Source of the DNA: DASXYU01 sp036502295
GTDB taxonomy: Bacteria; Actinomycetota; Actinomycetes; Mycobacteriales; Jatrophihabitantaceae
DNA: 38,295 bases
Assembly (NCBI GenBank): GCA_036502295.1
Contig: DASXYU010000036.1
Location: forward strand, 1 to 38,295
Reading direction: 5' to 3'
A program made the position numbers and the translations under genes. The notes under the pieces are model-generated. The model was not told where the DNA came from. It was given only the letters and a program-made list of their open reading frames with translations, and did no database searches. Below, piece after piece: positions 36,301-38,295 of the stretch; the stretch's first letter is position 1; each line of letters starts with the position of its first letter.

Positions 36301-36358
36301 CTTGTTGCTGTCTCACCGGCTGCTGGGACGCCGCATGCCGCGGTGCGACATGTTGCAC
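33314..36358 (-). CDS. Acyltransferase-3 (OafA/YrhL type) with two tandem SGNH domains, the second degenerate
   Basis: A large membrane protein (1,014 residues from this start). The N-terminal acyltransferase-3 domain (about 28-410) has RPDIQVLRCLAVLSVVLFHL, YVGVDVFFVISGFLIT, HYWSLSVEEQFYVVWPLLL and YSLYLWHWPPIVL. Such proteins O-acylate envelope glycans, with the attached SGNH domain completing transfer outside the membrane. SGNH-1 has the catalytic Ser507 (GDSHA) and His696 (DTSHL). SGNH-2 is a clear duplicate, 296 residues further on, but has Ala803 (GDAHA) and Asn992 (DTSNL), so it should be inactive. The frame is open 37 residues upstream into metF; the GTG with GGGAGGG 7 nt upstream is the better start. 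It is downstream of metF. Confidence 0.93.
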   Translation of the reverse strand: MQHVAPRHAASQQPVRQQQEKQEPQRTGIRPDIQVLRCLAVLSVVLFHLFPGQITGGYVGVDVFFVISGFLITSHLLREVSRSGRISLVAFWSRRARRLLPAAFVVLIVTLGVTLLAAPKVVWKPYLSQISASALYWQNWKLAANSVDYFAADQKPSPAQHYWSLSVEEQFYVVWPLLLVALVFIARRLDLRRRSVSVCLGFVAVFGGSLVYSALVEHESYGYFSTFTHAWEFAAGGILGLFAERASAFFSRHRLAAPLASWLGLAGILYAVVRFTGSTPFPGTAALLPVAGTLLVLAAGVGSGAGVTDRLLRLRPLQWVGDVSYSLYLWHWPPIVLLPWITSHPLRPGEKLAILVGALVAAGLTRTFVENRFRLRSSVSRRTVLRTLAALVPVTALIVGSCDIAASQSTTDTNQLVQQITASVGGAQCFGAAAVLSGATCPAPNVLTTADAATLAAQDNDLAGWLAEQYPTQKQDPADCPKLSQWVRECVWGSSTAKQTVALVGDSHARALLPAVVGAAKAHGWRLEFMWHADCRPVVPLFKSTVAAENGAECVGWKNQVIDTVTSDKRINVVITAASTRRYANEMPGAANQNMIASAFKATWSRWTAAGKNVVVALDVPFAADSVPGCVAAAGTLTDPCAAPRASAIPTDPLDLATTPDVPPGVSTLDLTIPQCDATLCHFAVGGLVTHVDTSHLSVHYAATLAPLVDSKVSQVLSSGGGAECLGANAVLGAHTCSDVNVLASLRAATIAANDRDLKTWLNQQYPGQKQDPAKCPKVTAAVRRCSWGSATAKVTVAVVGDAHARSVLPAVVAAAKTHGWRVQLFWRSGCRPVLPQFKSAVAVENSPGCRQWQTQVVDWIAHYKYIKVVVTAQASRSYVTQLHGAAKQAAVASAYKATWSRWTKAKKKVVVAEDVPLSPTSVPTCIKTSGKLKDPCAQPRAKTLPTDPVDRASKSSGAKGVSVAHIASPQCDARRCHFAVGGLVTHVDTSNLAIGYASTLAPIIDTTVSKALG

Positions 36359-36435
36359 CAAAATTCCCTCCCGAACGCACAGAAACGCATCACTGTAACC
36401 CGCGCCGGTGCGGACGAGGGCCAAGCGGGGGTCAA

Positions 36436-37320
36436 CTACAAGCGCGCGCCGAGAGCGAGGTTGGCCCACACTTCACGCGTCGCCTTGGAGCGGTTGAACG
36501 TGTAGAAGTGGATGCCCGGGATGCCTTCGTCGAGCAATCGTTCGGCGAGCTTGGACGTCTCGTAGATGCCCATCGAACGCACGGCCGCCGGCTCGTGTGC
36601 GACGGCGGCGAAGCGCGCCGCCAGCTTCGCGGGGAAGGGTGCGCCGGAGAACTGCTCGGATCGGGCGATGATGCCCGTGTTCGTCACCGGCAGCAGTCCG
36701 GCGATGATCGGTACGTTGCAGCCTGCCTTGACCACCCTGTCGCGCAAGCGCAGGTAGTCCTCCACATCGAAGAACATCTGTGTGATGGCGTAGTCGGCAC
36801 CGGCGTGGCACTTCTCGATGAACCAGCGCGTGTCGTCCTCGACCGAGGTCGACCGAGGGTGCTGGAACGGGAAAGCAGCGACTCCCACCGTGAACTGGCC
36901 ATGCGCCTTGAGTAGTGTGACGAGTTCCGAGGCATAGTCCAGGCCGTCGGGATGCTTGACCCATTCCCCGTTCGGGTCGCCTGGCGGATCTCCGCGCAGC
37001 GCGAGCAGGTTTGTGACCCCGGCCGCAGCGAGGTTGCCGGCGATGGTGCGCAAGTCGGCGATGGAGTGATTCACCGCGGTGAGGTGAGCGACCGGGAGCA
37101 GCGTCGTATCCGTGGCGATGCGTTCGGTGATCTCGATCGTGCGAGCACGGGTGGACCCGCCCGCGCCATAGGTCACCGATACGAAGTCGGGACGTAGCCG
37201 TTCGAGTTCGCGGATCGCCTTCCACAACTGCACGTCCTCATCCGGCGTCCTCGGCGGAGAGAACTCGAACGAGAAGGTGGGACGTCCCTGCTGGAGGGTG
37301 TCGGCAACCGATCTCGTCAT
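36436..37320 (-). CDS. metF: Methylenetetrahydrofolate reductase
   Basis: Flavoprotein that reduces 5,10-methylene-THF to 5-methyl-THF for methionine synthesis. The catalytic Glu19 is in FSFEFSPPR. Other family motifs are VSVTYGAGGSTRART, HLTAVNHS, LLALRGDPPGD, ADYAITQMFFDVEDYL, IAGLLPVTN and the C-terminal GIPGIHFYTFNRSKAT. Its 294 residues are typical of bacterial MetF. It lies 23 bp after the cysteine dioxygenase-like gene, but TACGCT 6 nt before the ATG suggests its own leaderless promoter. Confidence 0.97.
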   Translation of the reverse strand: MTRSVADTLQQGRPTFSFEFSPPRTPDEDVQLWKAIRELERLRPDFVSVTYGAGGSTRARTIEITERIATDTTLLPVAHLTAVNHSIADLRTIAGNLAAAGVTNLLALRGDPPGDPNGEWVKHPDGLDYASELVTLLKAHGQFTVGVAAFPFQHPRSTSVEDDTRWFIEKCHAGADYAITQMFFDVEDYLRLRDRVVKAGCNVPIIAGLLPVTNTGIIARSEQFSGAPFPAKLAARFAAVAHEPAAVRSMGIYETSKLAERLLDEGIPGIHFYTFNRSKATREVWANLALGARL

Positions 37321-37326
37321 GCGATC

Positions 37327-37332
37327 AGCGTA
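37327..37332 (-). promoter_or_regulatory. Putative -10 box of a leaderless start (metF)
   Basis: TACGCT on the minus strand, 6 nt before the ATG at 37320, within the 23-bp gap to the upstream gene. Confidence 0.5.
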
Positions 37333-37343
37333 ACGGCGAGTCG

Positions 37344-37871
37344 CTATCGGATCAGATCGGGCGTGTAGACGTTCTGGATGCTGGAGAGGTCGCCGGTGAG
37401 GTCGGCTCCGTAGACGTGGATCGAGATCGTCACGTCGTCGCCGGCGTTGTGCACCTGGTGTACGTCCTCCGGCGGGGCGAAGGCCGTGATGCTTCCGGGG
37501 GTGTACGTGATGGTGCGGCGTTGTTGCAGGTAGTCGCCGGAGTCGTCCTTGGAGAGGCGATAGGTGGTCTCCTCCTCAACGCCTTGAAGGACGCACACCG
37601 CGCCCCAGCACAGGTGGTCATGGATCGTCGTTCGCTGCCCGGGAAGCCAGACCAGCCGCGAGATCGAGAAGAGCGGCTCCCGCTGGGCGTGGATCACGCG
37701 CGAGATGTAGCCCGTCTCCGACCCGATGCGCTGCTCGGGTGAGAGGGCCTCTGGGCTGAGATTCGCCGCGTGTAGACAGCGCGATGCGGCCTGCGCGGCC
37801 GCAAGCGGAGTCAGCTCGGCGGAGAGCGCCCCGCTGAGCTGAGCGAGGAGTATCTCCATCGGCGTTCCCAC
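37344..37871 (-). CDS. Cysteine dioxygenase-like cupin
   Basis: A 175-residue cupin resembling cysteine dioxygenase, which oxidises cysteine to cysteine sulfinate at an iron centre. The iron ligands would be His84 and His86 (TTIHDHLCWGAVCVLQG) and His138 (PPEDVHQVHN), the 3-His facial set of this family. 3-Mercaptopropionate dioxygenase is an alternative substrate class. The start is uncertain: GTG 37871 has a TACGCT box 6 nt upstream (leaderless), while ATG 37859 has GGTGGGA upstream. The next gene is metF, a loose link to sulfur amino acid metabolism. Confidence 0.85.
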   Translation of the reverse strand: MGTPMEILLAQLSGALSAELTPLAAAQAASRCLHAANLSPEALSPEQRIGSETGYISRVIHAQREPLFSISRLVWLPGQRTTIHDHLCWGAVCVLQGVEEETTYRLSKDDSGDYLQQRRTITYTPGSITAFAPPEDVHQVHNAGDDVTISIHVYGADLTGDLSSIQNVYTPDLIR

Positions 37872-37877
37872 CAGGCC

Positions 37878-37883
37878 AGCGTA
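37878..37883 (-). promoter_or_regulatory. Putative -10 box of a leaderless start (dioxygenase gene)
   Basis: TACGCT on the minus strand, 6 nt before the in-frame GTG at 37871. It is the same hexamer and spacing as at metF. Confidence 0.4.
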
Positions 37884-37937
37884 GTTGGCGCGACGCACTC
37901 CACGCGGCTCTCAGGTGCAGGCGGCGTATGCGTTCAC

Positions 37938-38114
37938 CTGGACCGATTAGGTTGTCGCTGTTGTTTATGGCACAGCGTCGAGCACTCGCCGCCCGCGACT
38001 GCGGCCGCAGCTTTCCGGGCTGCGACACCCCACCGGGCTGGTGCCAAACCCACCACGTCATCCCCCTGGTACGACGGCGGGCCCACCGACCTGTCGAACA
38101 TGACTAGTCGGTAG
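37938..38114 (+). pseudogene. Remnant of an HNH endonuclease (DUF222/13E12-like), frameshifted
   Basis: Only the C-terminal HNH part is left. LDRLG is read in one frame at 37938. AQRRALAARDCGRSFPGCD and PPGWCQTHHVIP are read in a second (from 37967). GGPTDLSN is read in a third, after an extra C in the run near 38062-38066. It ends at TAG 38112. The zinc/HNH core (C-x4-C, HHVIP) is recognisable but the gene cannot make an intact protein. The rest of the gene is missing upstream, where the dioxygenase gene begins. Confidence 0.75.
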
Positions 38115-38137
38115 TACGTCCTCTTGCTCTGAGATAT

Positions 38138-38295
38138 CTAGAGCGGGCGATATACGTCTCGGCGGTGCTCGACACGTAAGACCACGACCTCATGTCGATC
38201 CTCGTTGATCCGGTAGAGCACGCGATATGTGCCGCGTCTGGCGGACCAGATACCTGCGAGGTCGGCCTGAAGTGGCTTACCGACCCGTTGTGGGT
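38138..38295 (-). CDS. RelE/ParE-family toxin, 5'-truncated by the window edge
   Basis: The last 51 codons of a small toxin-type protein. QRVGKPLQADLAGIWSARRG, then TYRVLYRIN and VVLRVEHRRDVYRPL, match the C-terminal half of RelE-family mRNA interferases, including the conserved Arg-rich strand. The N-terminus and any antitoxin gene lie outside the window. It abuts the HNH remnant. Confidence 0.85.
   Translation of the reverse strand, partial: PQRVGKPLQADLAGIWSARRGTYRVLYRINEDRHEVVVLRVEHRRDVYRPL

Noticed and set aside
36359..36469. Longer start for the acyltransferase gene at 36469
   Set aside because: It would run into metF and lacks a ribosome site; the GTG at 36358 has GGGAGGG at good spacing.

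Overview
The window comes from a high-GC Actinomycetota chromosome. Evidence includes a Wag31-type DivIVA, SepF and YggT downstream of ftsZ, an mraZ-rsmH-ftsL-ftsI-mur cluster, DUF3040 and DUF664 proteins, a type 2-like IleRS, a DUF222/HNH-type remnant, and several gene starts that look leaderless. MurE carries the DNPR motif, which predicts meso-diaminopimelate peptidoglycan. I cannot place it below class level.

Layout. 1-2733: 3' part of ileS on the + strand. 2708-9111 (minus): ftsZ-yggS-sepF-yggT-divIVA, then a membrane protein with three putative metal-binding modules and a methyltransferase. 9256-9816: a DUF664 gene on the + strand separates ftsZ from the rest of the division cluster. 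9891-23479 (minus): mraZ-rsmH-ftsL-ftsI-murE-murF-mraY-ftsW-murG-murC-ftsQ. murD is absent from its usual place between mraY and ftsW. 23663-28656 (+): moxR, a DUF58 gene and a transglutaminase/DUF4129 gene. 28742-32598 (minus): DUF3040, dinB, a methyltransferase and a siroheme synthase. 32701-33303: GNAT on +. 33314-37871 (minus): cysteine dioxygenase-like, metF and a very large acyltransferase-3 protein. 37938-38295: a frameshifted HNH endonuclease remnant and the 3' part of a RelE-family toxin.

How the genes work together. The central cluster makes lipid II (MurE, MurF, MraY, MurG, MurC), polymerises and crosslinks it at the septum (FtsW, FtsI, FtsL, FtsQ), and builds and anchors the Z-ring and poles (FtsZ, SepF, DivIVA). 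Many junctions overlap (ATGA, GTGA, or 8 bp), which suggests translational coupling. mraZ has a promoter overlapped by 10-bp-spaced TGGGG boxes, the layout expected for MraZ autoregulation.

The most unusual content is structural. (1) Two 51-bp palindromes share one architecture, and each begins with the stop codon of a dcw gene (murE, ftsQ). A third, unrelated 104-bp inverted repeat contains the mraY stop and occupies the place where murD is expected. (2) Several essential proteins carry short in-frame repeats: IleRS has two copies of a 37-bp sequence, MurC four 30-bp units, MurF four 15-bp units plus a 24-bp duplication, and the transglutaminase protein 15-bp units. (3) The acyltransferase has two tandem SGNH domains spaced exactly 296 residues apart; the second has lost both the catalytic Ser (now Ala) and His (now Asn). 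(4) The protein next to DivIVA has three H-x3-C...C-x2-C modules. No CRISPR array, rRNA or tRNA gene was seen, and no gene-free stretch exceeds about 300 bases.
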